From CAYYAQ01 sp964469555 (GTDB taxonomy: Bacteria > Planctomycetota > UBA1135 > UBA2386), in the NCBI GenBank assembly GCA_964469555.1, contig CAYYAQ010000156.1, positions 1 through 12,145 on the forward strand: a stretch of 12,145 bases of DNA, in the 5' to 3' direction. The notes under the pieces are model-generated. The model had not been told where the DNA came from. It did not search any database and was given only the letters and a program-made list of their open reading frames with translations. Made by a program: the position numbers and the translations under genes. Positions within the stretch are counted from its first letter, which is position 1. Every line of letters starts with the position of its first letter. Positions 1-7,731 of this stretch are shown one piece after another.

Positions 1-2
1 GG

Positions 3-623
3 CAGGGTTCGGGATTCATCACCACGAAAGACGGCTACATCGTGACGAACTTTCACGTCGTCGACGGCGACCTGGAGGCGACGGTGACGCTCTACATCAA
101 GAGCCGGAACGGGTTCGACCTGAAGACGGTTCGGAAGGTCAAGGTGATCGCGCAAAACCCCCAAGTAGACCTCGCGCTGCTCAAGATGGAGCCACAAAAG
201 GGCGTGACGCTCAAGCACGTCTTCATCGGCGAGAGCCGCAAGGTGGAGGTCGGCGAAAAGGTGTTCGCGATCGGCACGCCGATCGGATTGGAGCGCACGG
301 TGAGCTCCGGGATCATCAGCGTGACGAATCGCGTGTTCTCCGGGTTTACGCACTTCCAGATGACGACGCCGATCAATCCGGGCAACTCCGGTGGGCCGCT
401 GTTCAACCTGCGTGGCGAGGTCGTCGGTGTCAACAGCGCCGGCTATCTGGGTGCGCAGGGTCTGAACTTCGCCATTCCGAGCAAGTATATCGTCGACTTC
501 CTGCGCAACCGCGACGCGTTCGCGGTGGACCAGACGCGCAACGAGAACGGCGTGCACTACCTCCCGGGTCCGCGGAAGCCGCGGAAGGGTCAGGCGACGA
601 AGCGCGGGACGAACAAGAAATAG
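3..623 (+). CDS. HtrA/DegP-type trypsin-like serine protease, 3' part (5' end outside window)
   Basis: This is an S1C-family (HtrA/Deg) chymotrypsin-fold serine protease, expected to cleave misfolded or specific proteins in the cell envelope. The reading frame is open from the window edge, so the N-terminus is missing. The first visible residues (GSGFITTKDGYIVTNFHVVDG) match the family's first conserved block. The triad is complete: His in TNFHVV (bases 54-56), Asp in QVDLALL (168-170) and Ser in NPGNSGGPL (387-389). After the protease core the protein ends quickly, in a basic tail rich in Lys, Arg and Gly. No PDZ domain follows, although DegP and DegS carry one or two, so this is a PDZ-less or very short form. 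The next gene is on the same strand 62 bp downstream, and co-transcription is possible. The family call is firm; substrate and exact location are inferred. Confidence 0.92.
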   Translation, partial: QGSGFITTKDGYIVTNFHVVDGDLEATVTLYIKSRNGFDLKTVRKVKVIAQNPQVDLALLKMEPQKGVTLKHVFIGESRKVEVGEKVFAIGTPIGLERTVSSGIISVTNRVFSGFTHFQMTTPINPGNSGGPLFNLRGEVVGVNSAGYLGAQGLNFAIPSKYIVDFLRNRDAFAVDQTRNENGVHYLPGPRKPRKGQATKRGTNKK

Positions 624-685
624 GCCCGCGCGGGAATTCTCCCGGTCGCAAGAAGGCGCGGTTGCGGCTGTGGTAGGCTCCGCGC

Positions 686-2911
686 ATGCGACCCGTCCAC
701 GTCATTGCGTTCTTGCTCGCCGTTCCTGTCTGCGCGCAGGAGAAGACTGCGAACCCGCCGACAGCCGAGACCCAGAAGAAGGAAGGCGCCAAGAAGCCAG
801 TGAGCAAGGCGGCTGGCAAGCAAAACCCCAAGAAGCACAAGCACGTGAACCATCTGGTCAACGAGACGTCGCCGTACCTGCTCTCTCACAAGAACAACCC
901 GGTCGACTGGTATCCCTGGGGCGAGGAAGCGCTCGCCAAGGCGAAGAAGGAAAACAAGCCGATTTTCATCTCGATCGGCTACTCCGCGTGCCACTGGTGT
1001 CACGTGATGGAGCGAGAGAGTTTCGAGAGCGAAGAGATCGCCGCGATGATGAATAAGTACTTCATCTGCATCAAGATCGATCGGGAGGAGCGACCGGATC
1101 TCGACGAGATCTACATGGCGGCGGTGACGCGCATCTCGGGCAGCGGTGGTTGGCCGATGTCCGTGTGGCTCACACCGGACCGGAAACCGTTTTGGGGCGG
1201 CACGTATTTTCCGCCGAAGGACGACCCGCGCATTCGCAAGCCGGGGTTCCTGCGTGTCTGCAAGGCGCTCGGTGAGGCGTGGGCGAACAAGCGCGATTTG
1301 ATCAAGACAGACGCGGACAACATGGCCACGTATCTCGCGCAGCGCCTGAGTCCGCCGGCGCAGCGCGGCAAGTTGTCGATGGACTTCTTCAAGGTCGCAT
1401 CGAGTCAGAGTCTCGGTCGTTGGGACAAGGTGCATGGTGGCTTTGGCCAGGCGCCGCACTACCGCCCGAAGTTCCCGCACGCGAGCGAACTGACGGCGTT
1501 GCTGATCAACCACGCCCGGCACGGCGACGAGTCGAGTCTGAAGTGCGCGGAACAGACGCTCGAGAAGATGTGGCGCGGCGGCATGTACGACCAGGTTGCT
1601 GGCGGTTTCCACCGGTACAGCGTGGACCGCTTCTGGCTCGTGCCGCACTTCGAGAAGATGCTCTACGACAACGCACTGCTCACGCAGGTGTACCTGAACG
1701 CGTTCCAGCACACGGGTAAGGCGATGTACAAGCGTGTCGCTACGGAGACGCTCGACTACCTCCTGCGCGAGATGCAGGATCCGCTGGGCGGTTTCTACTC
1801 GACGACCGATGCGGATAGCGAGGGTGTTGAAGGCAAGTACTTCGTGTGGACGAGAGCGCAGATCCAGAAGGTCCTCGGCGACGAAGCAGCCCTCTTCTCG
1901 GCGGTCTACGGGGTCACCGATCACGGCAACTGGCACGAGATGAAGGGCGTGACCGTCTTGTCGAAGATGCTGATTGGGGCGGAGGCCGCCAAGATGTTCA
2001 ACACCACCGAGGCCGATGTCTTGAAACGGCTGACGGCGGCGCGGAAACTGCTCCACGACGCCAGGGCGAAGCGGGTGCCGCCGCTCAAGGACGACAAGGT
2101 CCTGGCGGCGTGGAACGGCATGGCGATCACGGCGATGGCGCGTGGCTATCTCGTGCTCGGGGACGAGCGCTACTTGAAGGGCGCGCAGAAGGCCGCGGGC
2201 TTCGTGCTCGAATACATGCGGCAGAAGAACGGGCGCCTCTTCCGTAGCTGGCGCAAGGGTCAGGCGAAGATCCAGGCGTACCTCACGGATTACGGGTTCG
2301 TATCTGACGGCCTGTTGCACTTGTTCGAGGCCGACTTCGACCCGAGATGGCTCGGTGGCGCGAAGGCTCTCCTCGCGATCGTGGAGAAGCACTTCCTCGA
2401 CAAACTCGACGGCAACTTCTACTTCACCGCCGACGACCACGAAAAGCTGGTGGCGCGGAGCAAGAGCGTGCAGGAGTCATCGACGCCGTCCGGGTCATCG
2501 ATGGTGATCCGTGCGTTCATCCGCGCAGGCTTGCTGCTCGCGGACCCAAAGCTCGTCGGAATCGGGCGCAACGCGCTAGAGGCAAACCACGCTGTGCTCG
2601 ACAAGTACCCGGCGTACGTGGTCACGATGCTCCAGGGGTGCGACCTTCTCCTCAACGATCCGCGGGAGGTCGTGATCGCCGGCGAGATGGCGGACGCGGG
2701 CACCCAGGCGTTCCTGAAGAAGCTGCGCAAGCAGTGGCCCGCCGCGCACGTCACGACGGTGTTGCACTCCGGCAACAGGGACGCGTTGAAGAAGCTCGTG
2801 GCCGCCTACGACGGGAAGGGCCCCGAAGATGGCAAGTCTGCCGCCTATGTGTGCCGGTTCGGCGTGTGCGAGGCGCCGATTACCGACGTCAAGGAGATGA
2901 AGCTGAAATAG
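686..2911 (+). CDS. Exported DUF255 thioredoxin-fold / six-hairpin barrel protein (YyaL/SSP411 family)
   Basis: The 741-residue product matches the DUF255 (YyaL, spermatogenesis-associated protein 20-like) family: an N-terminal thioredoxin-like domain followed by an (alpha/alpha)6 barrel related to N-acylglucosamine epimerases. The biochemical role of the family is poorly defined. Landmarks are the opening block NETSPYLLSHKNNPVDWYPW (about 59-78), a CHWC redox-type motif (102-105), GGWPMSVWLTP, PHFEKMLYD (320-328), TTDADSEG (373-380), LAAWNG (473-478) and LLLNDPREVVIAG near the C-terminus. Length is at the long end of the family because of an N-terminal extension. This begins with a hydrophobic signal peptide (residues 1-17, likely cleaved after VCA), followed by a Lys/Pro/Ala-rich linker to about residue 53. 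Many family members are cytosolic, so export is notable. The ATG at 686 is chosen because it supplies the signal peptide; the ribosome-binding site is weak. The gene follows the protease gene. Confidence 0.93.
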   Translation: MRPVHVIAFLLAVPVCAQEKTANPPTAETQKKEGAKKPVSKAAGKQNPKKHKHVNHLVNETSPYLLSHKNNPVDWYPWGEEALAKAKKENKPIFISIGYSACHWCHVMERESFESEEIAAMMNKYFICIKIDREERPDLDEIYMAAVTRISGSGGWPMSVWLTPDRKPFWGGTYFPPKDDPRIRKPGFLRVCKALGEAWANKRDLIKTDADNMATYLAQRLSPPAQRGKLSMDFFKVASSQSLGRWDKVHGGFGQAPHYRPKFPHASELTALLINHARHGDESSLKCAEQTLEKMWRGGMYDQVAGGFHRYSVDRFWLVPHFEKMLYDNALLTQVYLNAFQHTGKAMYKRVATETLDYLLREMQDPLGGFYSTTDADSEGVEGKYFVWTRAQIQKVLGDEAALFSAVYGVTDHGNWHEMKGVTVLSKMLIGAEAAKMFNTTEADVLKRLTAARKLLHDARAKRVPPLKDDKVLAAWNGMAITAMARGYLVLGDERYLKGAQKAAGFVLEYMRQKNGRLFRSWRKGQAKIQAYLTDYGFVSDGLLHLFEADFDPRWLGGAKALLAIVEKHFLDKLDGNFYFTADDHEKLVARSKSVQESSTPSGSSMVIRAFIRAGLLLADPKLVGIGRNALEANHAVLDKYPAYVVTMLQGCDLLLNDPREVVIAGEMADAGTQAFLKKLRKQWPAAHVTTVLHSGNRDALKKLVAAYDGKGPEDGKSAAYVCRFGVCEAPITDVKEMKLK

Positions 2912-2932
2912 CGCCGGAGTGAAGCTCTGGCG
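2912..2932. terminator. Hairpin filling the gap between two convergent stop codons; possible bidirectional terminator
   Basis: An 8-bp stem, CGCCGGAG pairing with CTCTGGCG, encloses a 5-nt loop and occupies exactly the 21 bp between the stops of the DUF255 gene (+) and the VWA gene (-). One pair is G-U when read on the + strand and A-C on the - strand, so the + transcript folds slightly better. No clear T-run follows on either side, so intrinsic termination is uncertain. Confidence 0.45.
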
Positions 2933-4477
2933 TCACTTCGGGATCACGAACTTGCCGCCGTTGTGTCTCGCGAGCTCCTTCATGAACGTGTGCACCGCGG
3001 TTGGGCGAGCTGCGCGCCCGCGCTGGACACCGAGGCCGATGGTGTGGATGACCATCCGCTGCAGGGGGTTCCACTGGCGGACCGCGGCGAGGATCTCGGT
3101 GATGTTGTCCCTTTGGATGCCGCGACCCTTGGGCTTCTTGATCGTCGGTGCGCCATCGGAAAGGAAGAACAGCGTGTCCGCTTCGAGGGCGTAGTACCGG
3201 TCCTCGGTGCCCCGCCCGGCGATATAGAACGACAGTTCCAGCGCGTCGTGGATGTTCGTCTGGAACTCGAGTTTCAGGCCGTCGATCCACTCGTGTGCCT
3301 TGGCGATGTTGCTCTTTGACGCCGGCTGCATGGTCTCGGCGAACATGCGCAGCTTGTTGGCGAACGCCAGGAGGTTGAATCTCTTCTGTGGCGTCAACTT
3401 GTCGAGGGCCCGGTGAAGTTCCTCGCGGCACCGATCCATGCGCGTCACCTTCTTTTCGGCTTTGCCCGCGCCCGGCATGGCGGCCTTCATCGACTGGGAG
3501 TTGTCGAAGACGTAGAGAATGGAGTTGCCGTCCTGGGGGATTCCGAAGTAGGACCCGGTGCCGCTCTGCTCTGGCCGTCTCTTTTGTGGGCGTCGTGCAG
3601 GCTTCTCGACGCCTCCTCCGAGCCGGATCTTCCCCTCGACGTAGGGGCCGCCTTCCTTGGCTAGCCACCGTCCCCATGCGGAAGCACTGCGCCCGGGATC
3701 CTGCCCGGTGAGCGCCGTCAGGGCGTCGAACATCGCGTCCAGCGCGCGGCCCTGCTCCAACTTCGCCCGGTTGATCAACGCCGTGATCGACCCAGGCCAA
3801 GCGAGGGCGGTCAAGGCGCGCGCCGCCTCGACTCGCACGTCGGCGTACTCGTGTTGCAACTGCGACACGGCCCACGGGGCCGCAGCGACCGCCCGACGGC
3901 CTGCGTGACGCAGCGCCGCGAGAAGTGGCAGCGCGTGTCGGGCCCGCTTGATCTTGGATTTCTTCGCGGGCGCCTCGCTCGCTTCGAGAAGCAACCGCAA
4001 CCCCTCCTCGGACAGGTCACCCGCCCGTTTCGCGATGGCGATCTCGAGCATCATCGGCAGCTTCGCCTTGCGCGTGATCAGTGCCCGGAGCATGGCCTGT
4101 AGTGCTTCGACCGATTTCAGCTCGCTGAGGGCCACGGTGATCTTCCGCTGGAGATTGCGGATCGGTTGAAGCTTGAGCCGGTGCGGATTCAGGGCATTGC
4201 TGCCGCCGCCACGCATGAGAGCGGATCGTCGTTTCTGACGCAGCGGCTCCGCTTCCTGCTCGAGGTTCACGTAGCCGCTGACCAGGGCCTTGGCGACGCG
4301 GGCAGAATCGTGGCCGTGGAGACCCGAGAGCGCTTGGTTCTTCTTCGCGGCGACCTTGGCAGTCTGGTTCTTCGAGAAGAACAACCGTCGGTATTCGCCG
4401 AGCGCCCGGGCCTCGCTCTGGGCGACGAGCGGCAGGGCGAGCAGGCCGACGGCCAGAAGCGTGGTGCGGACTTCCAT
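2933..4477 (-). CDS. Exported von Willebrand factor A (VWA) protein with N-terminal helical (HEAT-like) repeats
   Basis: The 514-residue protein starts with a signal peptide (MEVRTTLLAVGLLALPLVAQ, cleavage near 19-20). Residues about 30-280 are Ala/Leu/Lys-rich helices resembling HEAT or Armadillo repeats. One unit, around 205-275, includes YADVRVEAARALTALA and ends in the GxD...W..W pattern often seen in planctomycete repeat proteins. A basic linker leads to a VWA domain at about 315-514. Its metal-binding MIDAS site is complete: DNSQS (D325, S327, S329), T407 in QTNIH and D441 in LSDGAP. A metal-dependent protein-binding or scaffold role outside the cytoplasm is inferred, and the ligand is unknown. 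The gene converges on the DUF255 gene and lies 47 bp downstream of a small gene on the same strand. It has no obvious Shine-Dalgarno but has a TATACT box close upstream. Confidence 0.9.
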   Translation of the reverse strand: MEVRTTLLAVGLLALPLVAQSEARALGEYRRLFFSKNQTAKVAAKKNQALSGLHGHDSARVAKALVSGYVNLEQEAEPLRQKRRSALMRGGGSNALNPHRLKLQPIRNLQRKITVALSELKSVEALQAMLRALITRKAKLPMMLEIAIAKRAGDLSEEGLRLLLEASEAPAKKSKIKRARHALPLLAALRHAGRRAVAAAPWAVSQLQHEYADVRVEAARALTALAWPGSITALINRAKLEQGRALDAMFDALTALTGQDPGRSASAWGRWLAKEGGPYVEGKIRLGGGVEKPARRPQKRRPEQSGTGSYFGIPQDGNSILYVFDNSQSMKAAMPGAGKAEKKVTRMDRCREELHRALDKLTPQKRFNLLAFANKLRMFAETMQPASKSNIAKAHEWIDGLKLEFQTNIHDALELSFYIAGRGTEDRYYALEADTLFFLSDGAPTIKKPKGRGIQRDNITEILAAVRQWNPLQRMVIHTIGLGVQRGRAARPTAVHTFMKELARHNGGKFVIPK

Positions 4478-4486
4478 CGACCGGAG

Positions 4487-4492
4487 AGTATA
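4487..4492 (-). promoter_or_regulatory. Candidate -10 box (TATACT) for the VWA gene
   Basis: TATACT read on the - strand lies 9 nt upstream of the VWA start codon in an otherwise GC-rich spacer. If used, transcription would start within a few bases of the ATG, giving a leaderless or nearly leaderless mRNA. This would fit the absence of a Shine-Dalgarno there. No recognisable -35 hexamer is present at normal spacing, so the call is weak. Confidence 0.3.
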
Positions 4493-4524
4493 CGGTTCGT
4501 CGTGGTGCCGGTGTATTCCCTGAG

Positions 4525-4908
4525 TTAGCCCGGCGCGTCGGAGAGGAACGAGCGGTATCGGTCGACGAACCGCTGTAGGGCGTCGGTCGCTCCGGTGCCC
4601 AACGCGATCCGGTCACCGGCATCGCTGACGGCGTGCGCAAGGTGGGCGAACGGCTTCGTCGCGAGGAGGAATGCCGGGAACGCGTCATCTATCGCGGGCG
4701 GCTCGATCAGGCCTTCGATCCGCCGCAACCACTGCCCCTGTTCCCGAGCCAGGCTGGCGCGCAGTCCGAGGCGTTCCTGGAGCGTCAACGACCATGGATC
4801 GTCGATGAGCTTGATTTGCAGGGCATTGTGTTCGCCCTCGCTGGCGGCGACAGCGGAGCGGTCGGAAAGGTCTTGCGAGGAGAAGGGTTGGGGGTTGGAA
4901 TCGCGCAC
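4525..4908 (-). CDS. Small uncharacterised protein (127 aa), GTG start
   Basis: I do not recognise this family. The GTG start at 4908 is chosen because a perfect GGAGG (4915-4919) sits 6 nt upstream on this strand. Third codon positions are about 80% G/C by my count, higher than in the competing open frame on the + strand over the same bases, which supports real coding here. The product is soluble-looking, with no signal peptide or membrane segment. It has a polar N-terminus (about 1-30) and then helix-forming stretches such as LQERLGLRASLAREQGQWLR (43-62) and DALQRFVDRYRSFL (109-122). It ends 47 bp before the VWA start on the same strand and diverges from the acetyltransferase gene. It could be a partner or regulator of either neighbour, but nothing in the sequence shows this. 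Confidence 0.68.
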   Translation of the reverse strand: MRDSNPQPFSSQDLSDRSAVAASEGEHNALQIKLIDDPWSLTLQERLGLRASLAREQGQWLRRIEGLIEPPAIDDAFPAFLLATKPFAHLAHAVSDAGDRIALGTGATDALQRFVDRYRSFLSDAPG

Positions 4909-4920
4909 GTAGGGCCTCCG
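4909..4920. promoter_or_regulatory. 12-bp divergent spacer carrying two opposed ribosome-binding sites
   Basis: The spacer reads GTAGGGCCTCCG. On the - strand it gives GGAGG, 6 nt before the GTG of the small gene. On the + strand it gives AGGG, 6 nt before the ATG of the acetyltransferase. There is no room for promoters, so each promoter must lie inside the opposing coding sequence and the two transcripts must overlap at their 5' ends, unless the acetyltransferase really starts downstream at GTG 4960. Confidence 0.5.
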
Positions 4921-5820
4921 ATGTTGCTGATCGGCCCGTGGGGGCGGATTCTTGAGACCGTGGTTAGCTATCCGCCGTTCACCGCTCGCACGCTGAAGCC
5001 CGCCGACGTTCCGGCTGCTCTGGAGTTCACGGCAACTGCCGGAATTCACGGCGTCTACGTCAGCAACGTCCTGCACTCGCATCCCCGGTTGGGCTTCAAG
5101 GTCCAGATCCTGGGATTCGACGGCGGGGAGAGACTCTTGGGTCTGGCCTACTTCGGACCTCGGGGCAACCTGCTGGTGTTGCAGGGTGAACCAAGTGCCC
5201 TGAATCCCCGGGCCGCGGCGGGCGCCATCCTCGAGGCGCGATTCTCGTGGCGGATCGTGCTCGCTCCGCACGAACTCGTCGGGGAACTGGTTGGGCTCGG
5301 AAGGCTCGCCACCCTCGTCGACAGGGAGCAGATCTACTACAGCGTTTCCCGCGGAGACTTGATCGTGCCTCCTGCACCGGCAACCGTGGACGCGGCCGCG
5401 GTCCGCGTCGCCGAGAAGAAAGACCTCGACGCCCTGATGTACGCCGCCCTGCACCTCAACCAGTCCGACCTGCATGTGGATCCTTGGTGTGTCGACCGCG
5501 ACTGGCTCAAGCGCAACACCAAGACCCGGATCCGGAAGCAGACGACCTTCGTGATCGGGTCACCGGGCAAGCCGATCGCGAAGCTGGACCTTGGATCGGT
5601 CGGTCCTTCCGGGGTTGTCATCGAAGGCGTGTACACGTGGCCGGATCAGCGTGGTCGCGGCTTCGCGGCTTCGCTCGTCGCCGCGGTTGCGCAGGAGAAA
5701 CTCGTCGACCATCCCCGCGTGTGTCTGCACGTCGCTGCGAGCAATGCTGCCGCGCGCCGTGCGTACGAGAAATGCGGCATGGCCGAGGCCGGCGCCTGCC
5801 AGCTGATGCTCCGCGGCTGA
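4921..5820 (+). CDS. Two-domain GNAT family N-acetyltransferase (DUF4081-like N-domain plus GNAT)
   Basis: The product is 299 residues from ATG 4921, or 286 from an in-frame GTG at 4960. The C-terminal half (about 160-299) is a typical GNAT fold, which transfers an acetyl group from acetyl-CoA. It has the acetyl-CoA-binding block VYTWPDQRGRGFAASL (237-252), with QRGRGF as the pyrophosphate-binding loop, and then NAAARRAYEKCGM (275-287) with the usual catalytic-position Tyr282. The N-terminal half (about 20-145) resembles the DUF4081 domain that precedes GNAT in some actinobacterial acetyltransferases: a VYVSN block, a strand-rich LLGLAYFGPRGNLLVL stretch and a helix-rich region before IYYSV. 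The substrate cannot be inferred. A weak AGGG sits 6 nt before ATG 4921. The family match only becomes clear from about residue 15, so the later start remains possible. The gene converges on the TPR lipoprotein gene 21 bp away. Confidence 0.85.
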   Translation: MLLIGPWGRILETVVSYPPFTARTLKPADVPAALEFTATAGIHGVYVSNVLHSHPRLGFKVQILGFDGGERLLGLAYFGPRGNLLVLQGEPSALNPRAAAGAILEARFSWRIVLAPHELVGELVGLGRLATLVDREQIYYSVSRGDLIVPPAPATVDAAAVRVAEKKDLDALMYAALHLNQSDLHVDPWCVDRDWLKRNTKTRIRKQTTFVIGSPGKPIAKLDLGSVGPSGVVIEGVYTWPDQRGRGFAASLVAAVAQEKLVDHPRVCLHVAASNAAARRAYEKCGMAEAGACQLMLRG

Positions 5821-5841
5821 GCCTGGCGACGCTCCGTCCCG

Positions 5842-7617
5842 CTACTCGGAACAGGCGAGGAAGGCCATCGCGCGTCCGGGCGTCATCAGCGGGTGTTGGT
5901 AGAGCTGGCGTTGATCGAAGGACAGCAGCGTCTTGCGGATGTGCGCGGAGACCTTGTGCGCGTCGGACTTCTTGCCGGCTGTGTCCAGCGCTCGGGCGAC
6001 GCTGGCCTGAAGGAGCGAACTGCGCGAACTGTCGACCGCGCGTTCGAGGGCCTTTGTCTCCGCATCGAGCTCGCCGCGGTGGTGGTGGAGTGCCGCTTGG
6101 AGCTGGTTGTGCCACACCGTGTCGTGAGACTTCTCGAGGGTCGCCAGCGCCCGCGTGGGCGTCTCGTTCGCAGCGATGCTCAGGAGGCCTCCGAGGTAGG
6201 TGAGGACGTTCGCGAAGGCGGGAGGAAGCTGACCGAGCTGCTGGAATCCACCGATGGCCTGGATGAGGACCTCGGTCGCGCCGAGCCGGGCGAGCACTTC
6301 TCCGTCCTCTGCCACGTCGAGGGCGTGGCGTTGGAGAGTCGAGCTTCGCCCGCGGACCCAGGCGAGACTCTCGGCGAGCTTCTGGATGGCGAGCTTGCGG
6401 TCGCCGATGAGCAATGCGTGGCTCGCTTGCATCCGGATGATTTCACGTTCGGCAGGGGTTCCGGCGACGCCCCGGGTTCGCCGCCACTCCGTGAGGTAGC
6501 GCTTGAGTTCGTCGTGCTTGCCGCTGTGGTACAGCGCCATCGCGTAAGGTCGAACGATCGCGCCTCTGGGAATCTGGCGTTTCGCTTCTTCGAGGACTTC
6601 GAGCGCGGTTTCGGCGTCGCCCGTGCCGAGCAACGCGAAACAGAGTTGGTATCGCACCGAAGGGTTGCCGGGCCAACGATCCCGGAGTTCCTCGAGGTGG
6701 GGCAACGCCGCCGCGTGTTTCCCGGCCTTCTCGAGGGCGAGAGCGGTGGTGTAGCGACCGTGTGGGTCGTGCGGACGTTCCTTTTGGTAGTTCTGCCCGA
6801 GTTTGAGGAGATTCGCGTCGTCCCTGCGGAGCGCCAGGATCACCCGCGCGATGCGATGATCAGTGTGCGGCGTCAGGCGGTGAGGAATGGACAACGCTTC
6901 CAGCGCCGTCTCGCTTGCGCGCGTTGCGTGGGCCGACCCCAGCCGTTGGATTTCGATCGCGAGATGGAGCAGGGTCAGCGCGCATCCACCGTCGTGGCTC
7001 CGCGCCCGTTCGAAGTAGCCGAGCGCGCCACGGGCGTCGCCGGCCTTGCGGCGCTCGAGCCCTCGCTCGGTGAACCTCACGCAGTCCTTGTTTGGGCTGT
7101 ACGCCGTGTCGCACCGGATGGGTCTCGACGCGATATCCTCACCGAGGGCAACGCGAGTCAGGTACCCCAGGCGGTCGAGAGCGTTCGGGGTCGGAGCCTC
7201 GCGGACCGCGGCCAGGGCGACTGGGGGGAGTCCATCCCGTTCGAGAGTGGTGGTAAAGATCTTCGCAGCTCCGTCGAACTGCAGGAGGATCCGAGACGGG
7301 CTCGCGCGATTCTCGGTTCCGGCGGCGATGTCGAATCGGACAGACTGTCGCAGGGCGACGCGCCAGAGGCCGTCGACGAATTCGGTGGACGGCTGTGTAG
7401 CCGACCGCGCCGGACGGGTGACGGACAGGCCGTGGAGTTGGATCCGGGTCCCCCGCGGCAATGCAGCGCGGAGTTGGGGCACGTCCTCGGGTCGCAGCTG
7501 CACTGTTCTCGCGGCGTGATCCGGGTCGCCGGGCAACGAGGAGCAACCGGCACCGCCAGCGACGAGCGCCAGCCCTATGAGGAGCGTGAACCGGCTCCCA
7601 AGCGTCTTGATTCCCAT
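5842..7617 (-). CDS. TPR-containing lipoprotein
   Basis: The 591-residue protein begins MGIKTLGSRFTLLIGLALVA and has a lipobox-like GGAGC with the acceptor cysteine at residue 25, so it is likely a lipid-anchored envelope protein. The frame remains open a further 34 codons upstream to 7719, but only the ATG at 7617 puts the signal peptide at the N-terminus. No Shine-Dalgarno is visible there. Residues about 35-175 form a mixed region without recognised motifs. From about 180 the protein becomes helical, with tetratricopeptide-type repeats at about 182-216, 285-318, 319-352 and 353-386 (for example GRYTTALALEKAGKHAAALP), continuing less regularly towards the C-terminus. TPRs bind proteins, and the partner is unknown. 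The gene diverges from another TPR lipoprotein gene across a 501-bp non-coding region. Confidence 0.83.
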   Translation of the reverse strand: MGIKTLGSRFTLLIGLALVAGGAGCSSLPGDPDHAARTVQLRPEDVPQLRAALPRGTRIQLHGLSVTRPARSATQPSTEFVDGLWRVALRQSVRFDIAAGTENRASPSRILLQFDGAAKIFTTTLERDGLPPVALAAVREAPTPNALDRLGYLTRVALGEDIASRPIRCDTAYSPNKDCVRFTERGLERRKAGDARGALGYFERARSHDGGCALTLLHLAIEIQRLGSAHATRASETALEALSIPHRLTPHTDHRIARVILALRRDDANLLKLGQNYQKERPHDPHGRYTTALALEKAGKHAAALPHLEELRDRWPGNPSVRYQLCFALLGTGDAETALEVLEEAKRQIPRGAIVRPYAMALYHSGKHDELKRYLTEWRRTRGVAGTPAEREIIRMQASHALLIGDRKLAIQKLAESLAWVRGRSSTLQRHALDVAEDGEVLARLGATEVLIQAIGGFQQLGQLPPAFANVLTYLGGLLSIAANETPTRALATLEKSHDTVWHNQLQAALHHHRGELDAETKALERAVDSSRSSLLQASVARALDTAGKKSDAHKVSAHIRKTLLSFDQRQLYQHPLMTPGRAMAFLACSE

Positions 7618-7731
7618 CACATTCAAGTCTGCACGTGAACGTAACCGCGCGGCGGGAGTGGTGGCAGGATTCCGTTCGATTCGTCTATTTGGGGAGCTTT
7701 CGAGAGAGTGCTCCAACACGGTGGAAAGAAC

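Noticed and set aside
631..644. CGGGA/TCCCG inverted repeat after the protease gene as a terminator
   Set aside because: The stem is only 5 bp with no T-run, and an overlapping CCCGCGCGGG palindrome competes. It is common by chance in GC-rich DNA.
590..2440. Long open frame antisense to the DUF255 gene (about 616 codons)
   Set aside because: It is a by-product of high GC content opposite a real gene. The product is rich in Arg, Val, Leu and His without motifs, while the + strand frame is an unmistakable family match.
4633..4920. Upstream extension of the acetyltransferase frame to GTG 4633
   Set aside because: Third-position GC is lower than in the opposing - strand frame. That frame has a perfect GGAGG site, and the extension shows no similarity to the acetyltransferase family.
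5821..5841. Second 21-bp gap between convergent stops as a hairpin terminator
   Set aside because: Unlike the gap at 2912-2932, no stem longer than about 4 bp can be formed here.
5893..7638. Long + strand open frame opposite the TPR lipoprotein gene (about 581 codons)
   Set aside because: The - strand product has a lipoprotein signal and TPR repeats. The + strand product has neither and shows the Arg/Glu/Val composition typical of antisense frames.
7660..7700. CGTTCGATTCG resembling a tRNA T-arm
   Set aside because: The flanking bases do not form a 5-bp T stem, and no acceptor, D or anticodon arms can be placed on either strand.
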